DNA of 64,000 nt from Pseudomonas abietaniphila (GTDB taxonomy: Bacteria > Pseudomonadota > Gammaproteobacteria > Pseudomonadales > Pseudomonadaceae): positions 5,952,001 through 6,016,000 of the forward strand of contig NZ_CP155619.1 of assembly GCF_039697315.1 (NCBI RefSeq). Reading direction: 5' to 3'. Within the stretch, counting starts at the first letter, position 1, and every line of letters starts with the position of its first letter. The notes beneath the pieces are model-generated. The model was not told where the DNA came from. It did no database searches and saw only the letters and a list, made by a program, of their open reading frames with translations. The translations under genes were made by a program, and so were the position numbers. Below are positions 16,871-25,174 of this stretch, piece by piece.

Positions 16871-16895
16871 CCTTTCGTAAGTACGTACAAAAAGG
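16871..16895. promoter_or_regulatory. Palindromic operator between qorB and the HxlR gene
   Basis: CCTTTCGTA ... TACAAAAAGG is an imperfect inverted repeat centred on GTACGTAC (16881-16888). It lies 9 bp upstream of the HxlR start and within the 85-bp divergent promoter region. This is the expected site for an autoregulating HxlR dimer. Confidence 0.5.
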
Positions 16896-16903
16896 TAAGT
16901 GTC

Positions 16904-17323
16904 ATGAACGATGTTTCCAGCCCGTCGGCGGAAAATGTTTCGCTGCTTGAGCGCATTCGCATGGGCGAGATCCTGGCGCGCGATTGCCCCTCGCGGGAAA
17001 TCCTCAACCATGTCTGTAGCCGCTGGGGTGTGCTGGTGCTGGTGGTGTTGCTGGACGGCACGCACCGCTTCAGTGAACTGCGGCGCAAGATCGGCGGGGT
17101 CAGCGAAAAAATGCTCTCGCAAACCCTACAGAGTCTTGAACAGGACGGGTTCATTGATCGCAAGGCGCTGCCGGTGGTGCCGCCCCACGTCGAATACAGC
17201 CTGACCCCGCTGGGTGAAGAAGTGGCGATGCAGGTTAACGGGCTCACCACATGGATCGAACGAAACCTGCCACGCATCATGGACGCACGGCAGGCTCGCA
17301 CGGATGCTGCTGAAGCGTCATAA
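16904..17323 (+). CDS. HxlR-family transcriptional regulator
   Basis: A 139-residue MarR-like winged-helix regulator. The HxlR core runs from C-P-S-R-E-I-L-N-H-V-C-S-R-W through RFSELRRKIGGVSEKMLSQTL to YSLTPLGEE. The Cys near the N-terminus (C30 in ARDCPSRE) is at the position used for redox or electrophile sensing in YodB/QorR relatives, so sensing of quinones or thiol stress is plausible. It is divergent from qorB, and its stop overlaps that of the convergent azoreductase gene by 6 bp. Confidence 0.9.
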   Translation: MNDVSSPSAENVSLLERIRMGEILARDCPSREILNHVCSRWGVLVLVVLLDGTHRFSELRRKIGGVSEKMLSQTLQSLEQDGFIDRKALPVVPPHVEYSLTPLGEEVAMQVNGLTTWIERNLPRIMDARQARTDAAEAS

Positions 17324-17926
17324 CGTGGCAGCGAGATCGACGGCCGCCGTTTTGGCGGTTTGGCGTGATTCAGCGTCGACGTCCGGGCCCAACAGGGTCT
17401 TCTCGATGACCACGTTGTACTGCTCGTCGATGCCCACCATTTCGCTCCAGGTCGTCAGGTACGCGATCTGATGTTCGGCGCGGTCCAAGGGCGCGCCGCG
17501 CGCCGCGATCACGACGACCTTGCGACCGTCGAGCAGGCCATTCAGGCCGCGCTCGTCGAACGTGAACAGCAGGTCTTTCTGGCTGACCACATCGATCAGG
17601 TGTTTGAGCTTGTAGGGAATGCCGAAATTCCACATGGGCACGGCGAACAGGATGATGTCGGCTTTGATGAAGCGCTGGGCGAGTTCAGTGATCTGCTCCC
17701 AGGCCTGTTTCTGTTCAGGCGTGCGCTCGACACCCATTATCCCGGCGTATTTTGCATCCAGCACCGCGCCGTCGAACTCCGGAAGTGGCATGTTCCAGAC
17801 GTCCAGCGTGTCCACGGTGGCGATGGTGTGCCGCGCCTGCCAGGCCTCGATGAACGCGGTGGCGACTTCGATCGAGGCGGAGCGCTGTTTGCGGGGTGAG
17901 CTTTCGATGTACAGAAGATGGGGCAT
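17318..17926 (-). CDS. azoR: FMN-dependent NADH-azoreductase / quinone reductase
   Basis: A 202-residue flavodoxin-fold enzyme. S-S-P-R-x-x-R-S-x-S near the N-terminus binds the FMN phosphate, P-M-W-N-F-G-I-P is the signature isoalloxazine loop at about residues 97-104, and a GAPLD segment follows a VVVIAARG strand. AzoR-type proteins reduce quinones and azo compounds by two-electron transfer. GGAAGGA precedes the ATG at 17926. The neighbouring QorB and HxlR genes suggest a shared quinone-stress theme. Confidence 0.92.
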   Translation of the reverse strand: MPHLLYIESSPRKQRSASIEVATAFIEAWQARHTIATVDTLDVWNMPLPEFDGAVLDAKYAGIMGVERTPEQKQAWEQITELAQRFIKADIILFAVPMWNFGIPYKLKHLIDVVSQKDLLFTFDERGLNGLLDGRKVVVIAARGAPLDRAEHQIAYLTTWSEMVGIDEQYNVVIEKTLLGPDVDAESRQTAKTAAVDLAATL

Positions 17927-17991
17927 GTCGGTGTCCTTCCACGTGATGAGAGCGGCAGCATCAGTGATAGCAGAAGAATGCGTCGCGGGGC

Positions 17992-18026
17992 GTGTCCGGG
18001 GGCGGATGTCCCCGACAATCGGACAC
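17992..18026 (-). terminator. Stem-loop downstream of the mannitol operon
   Basis: GTGTCCG and CGGACAC (17992-17998, 18020-18026) form the outer stem and GGGG/CCCC an inner one. It lies 15 bp beyond the mtlZ stop. There is no U-tract, so it may be an mRNA 3'-end structure or an operator for azoR rather than a true terminator. Confidence 0.35.
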
Positions 18027-18040
18027 CCGCGCGCATGACC

Positions 18041-18982
18041 TTATAAAACCACCTGATTCCGGTACGGCAAATCCGGTCCCACCCGCGTGCAGGTTATCGC
18101 TGCGGCCGCCACGGCAAAATCGAGCATCTGCGTCAGCGTTTCGCGGTCCAGCGACGGCAGGCTGGCCGGGGTGTCGAGTCCGCGCTCGGTGAGAAACGTG
18201 ATCAGCGCAGCCTGGAAGGTATCGCCGGCGCCCACGGTGTCGGCGGTTTTCACTTCGCGGGCCGGGACCGACCAGTGGCCCAACTCGCGGGTGAAGACCG
18301 TCGCGCCCTGGCGACCACGGGTCATGATCACCAGTTGGCAGTTGTGCTTGAGCCAGCCCTTGGCGACGGTTTCGGCGTCGATGTCGGGGTACAGCAGGTG
18401 CAGGTCTTCATCGCTGACTTTGATGAGGTGCGCGTGCTCGGCGAATTTCGCCACCTGACTGCGCCACAGCTCAATGCTCGGTGCCGGATTCAAGCGCACG
18501 TTGGGATCGAAAGTGATCAGACGTTTTCCGCTCTCGCGTTGCACCAGCGTCAGCAGCGCATCGGCCACCGGCTGCACCACCAGTGTGAACGAGCCGACAT
18601 GCAGGCCGCGCACGCTCTCGTCCAGGGCGGGCAGGTGCTCTACGGTGAGCAGCCGGTCGGCGCAACCTTCGCCACGGAAGCTGTACTGCGGCGAGCCATC
18701 GGTACCGACAGCGACCATCGACAGCGTCGTGGGGGCGTCGAAGTGAATGAGGAAATCCTCACGCACGCCTTCTTCTTCAAGCACCGTCGCCAGACGCTTG
18801 CCCAGATAGTCGGTGGACAGTCCGGCAAAGAAACCGGCGTCCACGCCCAGACGGCGAAGGCCCACCGCGACGTTGAAGGGTGAGCCGCCTGCAACCGCCT
18901 GGTAGCCGATGCGGTTGCTCTTTGCATCGGCGTCCGGCTGACTGAAAAAGTCGAACAGTGCTTCGCCACAAACCAGGTACAT
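18041..18982 (-). CDS. mtlZ: Fructokinase (PfkB family), last gene of the mannitol operon
   Basis: This enzyme phosphorylates fructose, formed from mannitol by MtlD, to fructose-6-phosphate. It is a 313-residue ribokinase-fold enzyme. GGSPFNVAVGLRRLG is the N-terminal PfkB signature, and DTVGAGDTFQAALITFL near residue 255 is the second signature, with the catalytic Asp in GAGD. The start at 18982 has GGAGC upstream. It follows mtlY by 23 bp. The order mtlD-mtlY-mtlZ matches the pseudomonad mannitol operon. Confidence 0.93.
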   Translation of the reverse strand: MYLVCGEALFDFFSQPDADAKSNRIGYQAVAGGSPFNVAVGLRRLGVDAGFFAGLSTDYLGKRLATVLEEEGVREDFLIHFDAPTTLSMVAVGTDGSPQYSFRGEGCADRLLTVEHLPALDESVRGLHVGSFTLVVQPVADALLTLVQRESGKRLITFDPNVRLNPAPSIELWRSQVAKFAEHAHLIKVSDEDLHLLYPDIDAETVAKGWLKHNCQLVIMTRGRQGATVFTRELGHWSVPAREVKTADTVGAGDTFQAALITFLTERGLDTPASLPSLDRETLTQMLDFAVAAAAITCTRVGPDLPYRNQVVL

Positions 18983-19005
18983 AGGTGCTCCATAAAGGGC
19001 GTTGG

Positions 19006-20487
19006 TTAAACGCCCTGCAATTGATTGCGGTAGTGCTGATAAACCTGTTGATACGCCGCCACATGCTCTGGCACCGGGCGGGTTTCGCTGTCGGGATCGA
19101 GGCTCACGCAACGCTCACTCAGGGCGTGCAGTGACTCTCCGGCGCCATGGGCGTGCGAATGACACCAGGCGGCCTGGATTGCAGCGCCCAGTGCTGCGGC
19201 TTCGGTGCCCGTGGTGCAGATGACCGGGGTGTTCATGATGTCGGCAACGATCTGGCGCCAGATCGCGCTTTTTGCGCCGCCGCCGATCAGGCGGATGTTG
19301 GCGCTTTTGATGCCGCTGTCCCGCAGCAGGTCCAGGCCGTAGCGCAGCCCGAAGGTCGTGCCTTCGACTACGGCGCGGCACAGGTTCGCTTGATTCAGGT
19401 TGGTGCTGTCAAGTCCCAGAATGCTGCCGGTGGCATGGGGCAGGGCAGGCACCCGCTCGCCGTTGAGGAAGGGCAGCATGAGCACGCCCTGCGCGCCGAT
19501 GGGCGAGGACGCGATCGCGGCATTGAACGTACCGATGTCCAGGGCAAACAGCTCGCGGATGGCGCTGGTGGCATTGGTCAGGTTCATGGTGCAGATCAGC
19601 GGCAGCCAGCCACCGGACGACGAACAGAACGTCGCCACCGACGGTTGAGCGCTGACGTTGGCTTCGTCGGCAAACGCATACACCGTACCGGACGAGCCCA
19701 GGCTCATGGTGATCGAGCCCGGTGCTATGTTGCCGGTGCCGATGGCGCCCATCATGTTGTCGCCGCCGCCGCTGGACACGATGGCATTGGGGTTGAGGCC
19801 CAGGCGCTCGGCAATCGCCGGCAGAATCGTGCCGACTGCTTCATGGGCCTCCAGCAACTCAGGCAATGCGTTGACCAGGCGGCCTGTCGGGTCGATGTGC
19901 TGCAGGATGTCGAGGTCCCATTCGCGGGTGCGCACGTTGAAATAGCCCGTGCCCGAGGCGTCGCCGAACTCGCTGCAGCAGCGGCCGGTCAGCCAGTAGT
20001 TGAGAAAATCGTGAGGCAACAGGATCTTGTCGGTACGCGCGAACAGCTCGGGGAACTGCTCCTTGGTCCAGAGCAGTTTTGACACGGTGTAGCCCGGCGC
20101 GATGGCGATACCCAGACGCTCCAGCGAACCCGCTTCGCCACCCAGGTAGTCCAGCAGACGGTCGTTCTCCGGTGCGGACTCGGTGTCGCACCACAGTTTG
20201 GCCGGGCGCAACACATGGCCCAACTCGTCGATCATCACCAGCCCGTGTTGCTGCCCGGACACGCCGATGCCTTGAATCTCGGCACCACTGATGCCGGCCT
20301 GAGCCAGGGCGGCGGCGGTCGCCTGCTCGAAGGCGTTGAGCCATTCCTGCACATCCTGCTCGCGGCGCCCGTTGGCACCGCTGATCATGTGATGCGCGCC
20401 CGAGCCTTCGCCCAGGACCTTGCCGCTGACGGCATCAAGGACGATCGCCTTGGTGCCTTGGGTGCCGCAATCAATGCCAAGAAACAT
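19006..20487 (-). CDS. mtlY: Xylulokinase
   Basis: An FGGY-family carbohydrate kinase of 493 residues. MFLGIDCGTQGTKAIVLD is the N-terminal phosphate-binding block, GVSGQQHGLVMID is typical of xylulokinase, and IRLIGGGAKSAIWRQ is the C-terminal adenosine motif. It makes xylulose-5-phosphate from D-xylulose, the product of arabitol oxidation by MtlD. GAGG lies just before the ATG at 20487; a GTG at 20493 is possible. It lies 23 bp after mtlD. Confidence 0.94.
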   Translation of the reverse strand: MFLGIDCGTQGTKAIVLDAVSGKVLGEGSGAHHMISGANGRREQDVQEWLNAFEQATAAALAQAGISGAEIQGIGVSGQQHGLVMIDELGHVLRPAKLWCDTESAPENDRLLDYLGGEAGSLERLGIAIAPGYTVSKLLWTKEQFPELFARTDKILLPHDFLNYWLTGRCCSEFGDASGTGYFNVRTREWDLDILQHIDPTGRLVNALPELLEAHEAVGTILPAIAERLGLNPNAIVSSGGGDNMMGAIGTGNIAPGSITMSLGSSGTVYAFADEANVSAQPSVATFCSSSGGWLPLICTMNLTNATSAIRELFALDIGTFNAAIASSPIGAQGVLMLPFLNGERVPALPHATGSILGLDSTNLNQANLCRAVVEGTTFGLRYGLDLLRDSGIKSANIRLIGGGAKSAIWRQIVADIMNTPVICTTGTEAAALGAAIQAAWCHSHAHGAGESLHALSERCVSLDPDSETRPVPEHVAAYQQVYQHYRNQLQGV

Positions 20488-20510
20488 GTTCACCTCGTGA
20501 CCTCTGAAAC

Positions 20511-22010
20511 TCAGACGGTTTTCGCCAACAGGTTTTCCAGGGTTTTACTGACGCCCAATTGCTTCAGGCTGTTCAGGTTGTGCTCGAACGATGCCACGAA
20601 TTCAGCGGATTTCGGAATCGCCGCGCCGAAAATTTCTTCGACCTCAAGCAGGCGTTGAGTGACCAGCACGTCATCGGCCACCAGCGCCTTGCAGAAGTCG
20701 GCACGGGGGTCGACGACCTTGTAATCGACGCCGTTCTCGCCCTTGAAGTCGCCGTTCTTGTTGCCTTGCAGGTACAAGGCCCAGGCCGCGACCACCAGCG
20801 AGGCGCGGTCCATGTTGCCGCCGTCGACGATCAAGCGGTTGATGGTCGGCACGGTGAACTTGGGAAACTTCGACGAGCCGTCGGAGCACACGCGCTCCAG
20901 CTGGTCGGCAATGGCTTGATTGGAGAAGCGGTCGATCAGCGTCTGCTTGTAGTCGGTCAGGTCGATGCCCGGGACTGGCGCCAGTTGCGGGGTGACGTCC
21001 CGGTCCATGTAGGTGCGGATGTAATCGACGAACAACGGGTCGTTCATGGTTTCGTGAACGAAGCGATAGCCCTTCAACGCACCCAGATACGTCAGGGCGA
21101 GGTGGCTGCCGTTGAGCAGCTTGATCTTCATTTCTTCGTAAGGCGTCACGTCGTCGGTGAACTGCACGCCGACCTTTTCCCACGCAGGGCGGCCATTGAC
21201 GAACTTGTCTTCCAGGACCCATTGCACGAACGGTTCGCAGACCACCGGCCAGGCGTCATCGATGCCTTTTTCGTCGTGCAGTTGCAGGCGATGCGCGGTG
21301 CTGGTCATCGGTGTGATGCGGTCGACCATGGCGTTCGGGAAACTGACGTGTTCGGCGATCCAGTCGTGCAGATCGGCGTCACGTAGTTTGGCGAACTTCA
21401 GCAGCGCCTTGCGGGTCACGGCGCCGTTGTGCGGCAGGTTATCGCAGGACATCAACGTGAACGCAGGCGTGCCTTCGGCGCGGCGTTTGGCGAGTGCTGC
21501 GCACAGGTAGCCGAACACGGTTTTCGGCGTGGCCGGGTGCTGCAGGTCGTGCTGGATCTGCGGCAGGTGGCTCATGAACTCGCCGGTGCTGTCGTCGATG
21601 CAGTAACCGCCTTCGGTGATGGTCAGCGAAACGATACGAATCTCGGGGCTGGCAAGCTTGTCGATCAGCGCCAGGTCATTGTCGGTGGACATCAGCATCT
21701 GGCTCATGGAACCGATGATGCGGGTTTCGGTGTCCGGGGTATCGCCCAGTTCGAACAGCGTGAACAGAAAGTCCTGGCTCTTCAGGGCTTCGAAATTGGC
21801 GCGGTCTTCTTCGCGCAAACTGACGCCACAGATGGCCCAGTCCAGATCCTCACCGGTGTTCATCAAGGCGTCGGTGTAGAACGCCTGATGCGCGCGGTGG
21901 AAGCCGCCGACACCGATGTGGGCGATGCCCTGACGACGGTCTTCAAGGGCGTAGGTAGGCAATGCAATGCCGGCACCCAGGTTTGAAAGATTCTGCTTGT
22001 TCAGTTTCAT
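20511..22010 (-). CDS. mtlD: Mannitol 2-dehydrogenase
   Basis: A 499-residue polyol-specific long-chain dehydrogenase. It oxidises D-mannitol to fructose and D-arabitol to xylulose with NAD+. HIGVGGFHRAHQAFY is the N-terminal NAD block and the catalytic motif is K-I-K-L-L-N-G-S-H (K-x4-N-x2-H pattern). The length and full C-terminus agree with the P. fluorescens enzyme. It sits between the ABC transporter ATPase gene mtlK and the two kinase genes, which accept both of its products. Confidence 0.96.
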   Translation of the reverse strand: MKLNKQNLSNLGAGIALPTYALEDRRQGIAHIGVGGFHRAHQAFYTDALMNTGEDLDWAICGVSLREEDRANFEALKSQDFLFTLFELGDTPDTETRIIGSMSQMLMSTDNDLALIDKLASPEIRIVSLTITEGGYCIDDSTGEFMSHLPQIQHDLQHPATPKTVFGYLCAALAKRRAEGTPAFTLMSCDNLPHNGAVTRKALLKFAKLRDADLHDWIAEHVSFPNAMVDRITPMTSTAHRLQLHDEKGIDDAWPVVCEPFVQWVLEDKFVNGRPAWEKVGVQFTDDVTPYEEMKIKLLNGSHLALTYLGALKGYRFVHETMNDPLFVDYIRTYMDRDVTPQLAPVPGIDLTDYKQTLIDRFSNQAIADQLERVCSDGSSKFPKFTVPTINRLIVDGGNMDRASLVVAAWALYLQGNKNGDFKGENGVDYKVVDPRADFCKALVADDVLVTQRLLEVEEIFGAAIPKSAEFVASFEHNLNSLKQLGVSKTLENLLAKTV

Positions 22011-22044
22011 GACTACGGTCTCTGATTCTGTAATGTTCGTCGGC

Positions 22045-23148
22045 TCAGGCGGCGGCTTGCAGAGCCTTGCGAATGACCTGGCCCTGGGCGTCGAACAGAT
22101 GGCAATGGGTGCTGTCCAGGTGCAGGTTCAGGGTCTCGCCGTACTGGCTGGCGAGGTCGCCGCGAATCCGCAGGGTCAGGGCTTCACCGGAAGCCGTGCG
22201 CACGTGGCAATAGGTGTCACTGCCCAGGCGTTCACTGACGTCGGCCACGACTTTGAGTTGGCAATCGCCTTCTTTGGCGAGCTCCAGGTGCTCAGGGCGA
22301 ATGCCCAGGGTCACGGCATCGCCGACGCTCTGTTGCGCGTTGGTGAACGGCAGGCTGATGGTGGCGCCGGCGTCCAGCGTGACGTCGCAGCCGGTACTGC
22401 TGACGCGGCTGACCTTGCCTTTGAGAAAGCCCATTTTCGGTGTGCCGAGGAAACCGGCGACGAACAGGTTGGCCGGGTGGTGATAGAGCTCCAGGGGCGA
22501 GCCAACCTGCTCCACGCGTCCGCCGTTGAGCACGACCACCTTGTCGGCCAGGGTCATGGCTTCAACCTGGTCGTGGGTCACGTAAATCATGGTCGCTTCC
22601 AGCTCTTTGTGCAGGCGCGACAGTTCCAGGCGGGTCTGTACGCGCAGTGCGGCGTCGAGGTTGGACAGCGGTTCGTCGAACAGGAAGATTTTCGGGTTGC
22701 GCACGATGGCGCGGCCGATCGCCACCCGTTGACGCTGACCACCGGACAGCTGCTTGGGCTTGCGCTCCAGCAAGGGGCCCAGTTCCAGAATGCGCGCGGC
22801 CTCGGCAACTTTCTTCTCGACCTCGGCTTTCGGTGTGCCCGCCAGGTCCAGCGCGAAAGACAGGTTCTTGCCCACGGTCATGTGCGGGTACAACGCGTAG
22901 GTCTGAAACACCATCGCCAGGTCGCGCTTGGCCGGGGTGACTTGAGTGATCTCGCGGCCATCGAGTTCGATGCTGCCGCTGGTGACGTCTTCAAGGCCGG
23001 CGATCAGCCGCAACAGGGTCGATTTGCCGCAGCCGGACGGACCGACGAAGACCACGAACTCACGGTCTTTGACGTCCAGGTCGATGCCTTTGATGATCTG
23101 ATGGCCGTCGAAGCCTTTTTGCAGATTTCTGATTGTCAGGTTAGCCAT
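22045..23148 (-). CDS. mtlK: Polyol ABC transporter ATP-binding protein
   Basis: A 367-residue ATPase of the MalK/UgpC type. Walker A is GPSGCGKST at about residues 36-44, the signature is LSGGQRQRVAIGRA at about 134-147, Walker B is FLFDEPLSNLDA, and the switch His lies in YVTHDQVEA. The C-terminal TOBE-like domain (from about 240) is normal for the family and can carry regulation. It energises uptake of mannitol, sorbitol and arabitol through MtlF/MtlG. Confidence 0.95.
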   Translation of the reverse strand: MANLTIRNLQKGFDGHQIIKGIDLDVKDREFVVFVGPSGCGKSTLLRLIAGLEDVTSGSIELDGREITQVTPAKRDLAMVFQTYALYPHMTVGKNLSFALDLAGTPKAEVEKKVAEAARILELGPLLERKPKQLSGGQRQRVAIGRAIVRNPKIFLFDEPLSNLDAALRVQTRLELSRLHKELEATMIYVTHDQVEAMTLADKVVVLNGGRVEQVGSPLELYHHPANLFVAGFLGTPKMGFLKGKVSRVSSTGCDVTLDAGATISLPFTNAQQSVGDAVTLGIRPEHLELAKEGDCQLKVVADVSERLGSDTYCHVRTASGEALTLRIRGDLASQYGETLNLHLDSTHCHLFDAQGQVIRKALQAAA

Positions 23149-23194
23149 GTGGGGCTCCAGTTTTATTCTTCAAATACATCAGCTGTAGGAGTGA

Positions 23195-23318
23195 GCTTGC
23201 CGAGATCGTTCCCATGCTCCGCGTGGGAATGCATCCATTGACGCTCTGCGTCAGCTACTGGACGCAGAGCGTCCGGGCCAGGGTTCTTACGCTCCGCGCG
23301 GGAACCCTCGTGTTCTCG
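23195..23318. repeat. Intergenic palindromic repeat within the mtl operon
   Basis: GATCGTTCCCATGCTCCGCG then TGGGAATGCA, followed by GACGCTCTGCGTC ... GACGCAGAGCGTC and then TTACGCTCCGCGCGGGAAC, form nested palindromes between mtlG and mtlK. A relative lies at about 47745-47800. The 23149-23194 stretch also holds a REP arm (TGTAGGAGTGAGCTTGC). Confidence 0.7.
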
Positions 23319-23319
23319 A

Positions 23320-24153
23320 TCATTTCACCGCACCAAACGACAGGCCGCGGACCAGTTGTTTCTGGCTGATCCAGCCGAAAATCAGGATCGGTGCACACGC
23401 CAGGGTCGAGACCGCCGACAGCTTGGCCCAGAACAGCCCCTCAGGGCTTGAGTACGAGGCGATCAGCGCGGTCAGGGGCGCAGCGTTGGACGAGGTCAGG
23501 TTCAAAGACCAGAACGCTTCGTTCCAGCACAGGATCAGCGACAACAGCGCCGTCGAGGCCAGGCCGCCTTTGCAGATCGGGATCAGCACCCGGAAAATTT
23601 CTTGGCGCGTGGTGGCGCCGTCCAGCCGCGAGGCCTCGAGGATTTCGCCCGGGATGTCCTTGAAGTAGGTGTAAATCATCCAGACCACGATCGGCAGATT
23701 GATCAGGGTGTAGATCACGATCAGCGCGATGCGCGAATCCAGCAGGCCAAACGTCTTGGCCAGCAGGTAAATCGGCATCAATACGCCCACCGGCGGCAGC
23801 ATCTTGGTGGAAAGCATCCACAGCAGCGTGCTCTTGGTGCGTTTGGTTTCGAAGAACGCCATGGAGTACGCCGCCGGTACAGCGATCAGCAGGCACAGGA
23901 TTGTGGCGCTGAAAGAAATCAGGATTGAGTTCCAGGCGAAGTGGAAATAGTCGCTGCGTTCCTGAATGTGCAGGTAGTTTTCCAGCGTCGGCGTAAAGAT
24001 GAACTGGGGCGGCGTGGCGAAGGCATCGATCTCGGTCTTGAAGCTGGTCAGCACCATCCAGAAGATCGGGAAGAAAATCAGCGCCGCGATCGCCCACGAC
24101 AAGGTGCCGAGCAGCACGCTTTGCAGGCGGCGGGATTGTTTGAGCGTCATCAT
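23320..24153 (-). CDS. mtlG: Polyol ABC transporter permease
   Basis: A 277-residue inner-membrane permease of the MalG type, with six predicted segments. The EAA loop, which contacts the ATPase, reads E-A-S-R-L-D-G-A-T-T-R-Q-E-I-F at about residue 175. Start ATG 24153 (or the next ATG) follows GAGGGCAAGG. It is separated from mtlF by 10 bp and from mtlK by 171 bp of palindromic repeats, an unusual break inside the operon that could stabilise or separate mRNA segments. Confidence 0.94.
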   Translation of the reverse strand: MMTLKQSRRLQSVLLGTLSWAIAALIFFPIFWMVLTSFKTEIDAFATPPQFIFTPTLENYLHIQERSDYFHFAWNSILISFSATILCLLIAVPAAYSMAFFETKRTKSTLLWMLSTKMLPPVGVLMPIYLLAKTFGLLDSRIALIVIYTLINLPIVVWMIYTYFKDIPGEILEASRLDGATTRQEIFRVLIPICKGGLASTALLSLILCWNEAFWSLNLTSSNAAPLTALIASYSSPEGLFWAKLSAVSTLACAPILIFGWISQKQLVRGLSFGAVK

Positions 24154-24163
24154 GACCTTGCCC

Positions 24164-25096
24164 TCAAGACTTGTCGGTGAGGTTTTTGCCGATCATCCGG
24201 ATCAGGATGATGGCGGCAATGTTGGCAATGACCACGGCAATCAAGCCGCCTGCCGATGCCATGCCCACGTCGAATTGCAACAGCGCCTGGTTGTAGATCA
24301 GGTACGCGAGGTTGGTCGAAGCGAAGCCCGGACCGCCGTTGGTGGTGGTGAAGATTTCCGCGAACACCGACAGCAGGAAGATGGTTTCGATCATCACCAC
24401 GACCGCGATGGGGCGCGCCAGGTGCGGCAGGGTCAGGTGCCAGAAGATCGCGATGGGGCCCGCACCGTCCAGGCGCGCGGCTTCTTTCTGTTCCTGATCC
24501 AGGGACTGCATGGCCGTCATCAGGATCAGGATGGCGAAGGGCAGCCATTGCCACGACACGATGATGATGATCGACAGCATCGGGTAGTTGGCCAGCCAGT
24601 CCACGGGCTGTGCACCGAACAACTTCCAGACCGAGGCGAGAATCCCGGACACCGGATGAAAAATCAGGTTTTTCCAGATCAGCGCACTCACCGTGGGCAT
24701 GATGAAGAACGGCGAGATCAGCAACACGCGCACGATGCCGCGGCCCAGAAACTCACTGGCTTCCAGCAACGCCGAGATCAATACGCCGAGGATCACGCTG
24801 ATGGCCAGCACACTGCCGACCAGCAACAGCGTATTCATGGCGCCCGGGAAAAAGCCTGCGTCCGTGACGAAGAACTCGAAGTTCTCCAGCCCGACGAATT
24901 CGTTTTCGCCCGGGTTCAGCAGGTTGTAGCGAATCAGCGAGAAGTAGATGGTCATGCCCAGTGGGACGATCATCCAGACCAGCAGCAACAGCACCGAAGG
25001 GCTGACCAGAAACCAGCCAGGTTTGGTGACACTGCCTTTGGCATGAGATGTGTCGTCGGCCGAGGCCGTACGCGGGGTAATGGTTGACGTGTTCAT
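24164..25096 (-). CDS. mtlF: Polyol ABC transporter permease
   Basis: A 310-residue MalF-type permease with six main membrane segments after a roughly 30-residue cytoplasmic tail. The EAA loop reads E-A-A-R-L-D-G-A-G-P-I-A-I-F at about residue 225. ATG 25096 has GGAG five bases upstream; the reading frame extends to 25117 but without such a site. With MtlG it forms the channel for mannitol, sorbitol or arabitol. Confidence 0.94.
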   Translation of the reverse strand: MNTSTITPRTASADDTSHAKGSVTKPGWFLVSPSVLLLLVWMIVPLGMTIYFSLIRYNLLNPGENEFVGLENFEFFVTDAGFFPGAMNTLLLVGSVLAISVILGVLISALLEASEFLGRGIVRVLLISPFFIMPTVSALIWKNLIFHPVSGILASVWKLFGAQPVDWLANYPMLSIIIIVSWQWLPFAILILMTAMQSLDQEQKEAARLDGAGPIAIFWHLTLPHLARPIAVVVMIETIFLLSVFAEIFTTTNGGPGFASTNLAYLIYNQALLQFDVGMASAGGLIAVVIANIAAIILIRMIGKNLTDKS

Positions 25097-25174
25097 GATG
25101 ACTCCGAACCGGGGCAAAAGCGTGAGCGTGGCAGCAGCGGCGGGGCGCCGACTGCTGCCGTGAAGCGACGGGCG

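Noticed and set aside
21967..23241. 424-residue plus-strand frame over mtlK
   Set aside because: Antisense to a clear ABC ATPase gene; composition is typical of a GC-driven shadow.
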